DNA of 64,000 bases, from contig JACBWW010000068.1 of the NCBI GenBank assembly GCA_020086605.1, positions 186,232 to 250,231 of the forward strand, read 5' to 3'. This stretch comes from Lanius collurio (lineage: Eukaryota; Chordata; Aves; Passeriformes; Laniidae). Under the pieces are notes generated by a model. The model saw nothing but the letters and a program-made list of their open reading frames with translations. It made no database searches and was not told where the DNA came from. This document shows positions 62,651 through 64,000 of the stretch, in pieces; the stretch's first letter is position 1; the number at the start of each line of letters is the position of its first letter. A program made the position numbers and the translations under genes.

Positions 62651-63789
62651 TGTCCATATTTTACTGCTTTCTATCCATAGACAAAAGCAGTTTCAAACTG
62701 TGCTGAGCAAGTCCAAACTGTGTGAAAACCACACAGGGGAACAAATTCACAAAACCAGTTTGGAACCTGTTGAAAATTTTATAAAGGAACCAGAGGAAGT
62801 TTTGCTATTGGGTTTCACCCAGGTTCAAGCTCTTCTTCATCTCTTTGCAAACTGGCTCAGCTCATGAGATTTTTGAGATAATTTAAGGGGATATTGTGAT
62901 AATGGCAGCACTTTTGGTGAACTTGGGAGCTGCATAACATTCCATAATTCTCATTGTGATCTCCATAACCTGTTTTCCATACAAATCACATGCAAGGGAA
63001 CTCGTGTCCTTTAAAACAAATAAATATTCAGGTGTGTTGAGAAACTGATAAAAGATTCATCAGCTTGTGTTTACAGCTACAGAAAAAGCTTCAGCAATTT
63101 AGAATACACACTTCAGGCTTCACTGTGTGAAAGTGGAATGTTCTAATAAGGGGTATTTCAGAGGAAATTCCAAGCTGTGCACTTAGGAATTAATGGCACT
63201 AATTAACACACTGGTTAAAATTGTGACTGTAAATCACTAGGAGGACAGATGGAAATGTACAGCTTTATTTGAAAGTTTAGCCTGATGTTATGTGGTGTTG
63301 AACAGTCTAGGAATATTTTTGAGTTTCCCTTTCTCTCTCACTCCATGAATAATTGAAAATCAGTTCTGGCTATTCCTGCTGGAAATAGGTTATAAACTAA
63401 ATTGCTCTTCTAGATGAACTGGGAATGCAGCTTTTAAAAGTGCACTTGGGTGTAAATAATGCAGGGCTTGTTTAAACTCTAGTTTAAGCCACCCACAAAC
63501 AGTGAAAAACATGGATAATGTGTCCTAGCCCTTAAGTTTTTTGGGTTTCAGTAGGAAAAGGCTCTTGGTTTCCTTGGCAGACTTGCATTTGATACTCAGA
63601 GCCCGTATCTAAATCCAATATATATCCATATATGAATTCAGGTGCTGGAACATTTTTATAACCCAGTGAAATGGGGAAAGATTCCTCATTTCTGAGCTGA
63701 TTCTCAGCATGTGCTGTGTGGTGCACCCTTGAAGTCTGTAACTCCCAGCACCAGACTTCAAGTGCTTCGTGTTTTCTGTGGGTCTGCTT

Positions 63790-63904
63790 GGCCTGGGAGC
63801 AGATTTGGAGACTCAAATAAAATCAACTTCAGCTCCTTTTCACTCTNGGCCTGGGAGCAGATTTGGAGACTCAAATAAAATCAACTTCAGCTCCTTTTCA
63901 CTCT
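63790..63904. other. Exact 57-bp duplication around a single-N join
   Basis: The 57 bases at 63790-63846 (ggcctgggagcag to ttttcactct) recur without change at 63848-63904, with only the N at 63847 between them. This is what two contig ends that overlap but were not merged look like. Confidence 0.95.
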
Positions 63905-64000
63905 TTGCCTCAGGCTGCTAAATTATCTTTGCCATTGGCTGCCTGGGTACCCTGACAAGAAGTTTCCTGCTCCCAGTTCTTGTGAGGATGAACTGGGTGG

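Noticed and set aside
61272..62867. Several 100-200-residue frames on both strands
   Set aside because: A 51-bp repeat unit keeps the same frame open in every copy. The same repeat text appears in different frames, which no real gene would show.

Overview
This is a vertebrate nuclear window, most likely from a bird and possibly a passerine. It carries two genes in the conserved amniote order, both on the + strand: HRH1 (histamine H1 receptor, intact single coding exon, 7128-8540) and ATG7 (the E1-like enzyme of autophagy, from 10261 to beyond the right edge). The avian call rests on the HRH1-ATG7 synteny, protein sequences close to known vertebrate orthologues, fairly compact introns in the first part of ATG7, a CR1-like LINE 3' end at about 5164-5225, and many GC-rich minisatellites. 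No prokaryotic feature is present: no operon, CRISPR array or riboswitch.

Layout. 1-340: short tandem repeats. 340-700: GC-rich CpG island that may hold a non-coding first exon of HRH1. 700-7007: probable HRH1 5' intron, with a 250-bp direct repeat present twice and one CR1-like remnant. 7008-8540: HRH1 coding exon. 8952-9420: CpG island, the probable ATG7 promoter. 9418-10200: two GC-rich minisatellites. 10228-36202: fifteen recognisable ATG7 coding exons with good splice sites. 36203-64000: the last ATG7 intron seen here, with no coding exon found. It contains a well-bounded solo LTR (41899-42704) and a 51-bp hairpin minisatellite of about 23 copies (61478-62650). The final short ATG7 exon should lie to the right of the window.

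Assembly state. There are two sized N gaps (15137-15521 and 53907-54304) and three single-N joins (8951, 14196, 63847). The join at 14196 cuts an ATG7 exon and replaces the exons for about 100 residues of the N-terminal domain. The gene model is therefore incomplete because of the assembly, not because of a biological lesion. The join at 63847 is flanked by an exact 57-bp duplication, so it is an unmerged contig overlap.

The two genes have unrelated jobs: HRH1 is a Gq-coupled amine receptor at the plasma membrane, and ATG7 is a cytosolic enzyme that activates ATG12 and ATG8-family proteins. I found no new gene system. What stands out is the density and structure of the tandem repeats, an intron-to-intron duplication inside ATG7, and the assembly artefacts that distort the ATG7 model.
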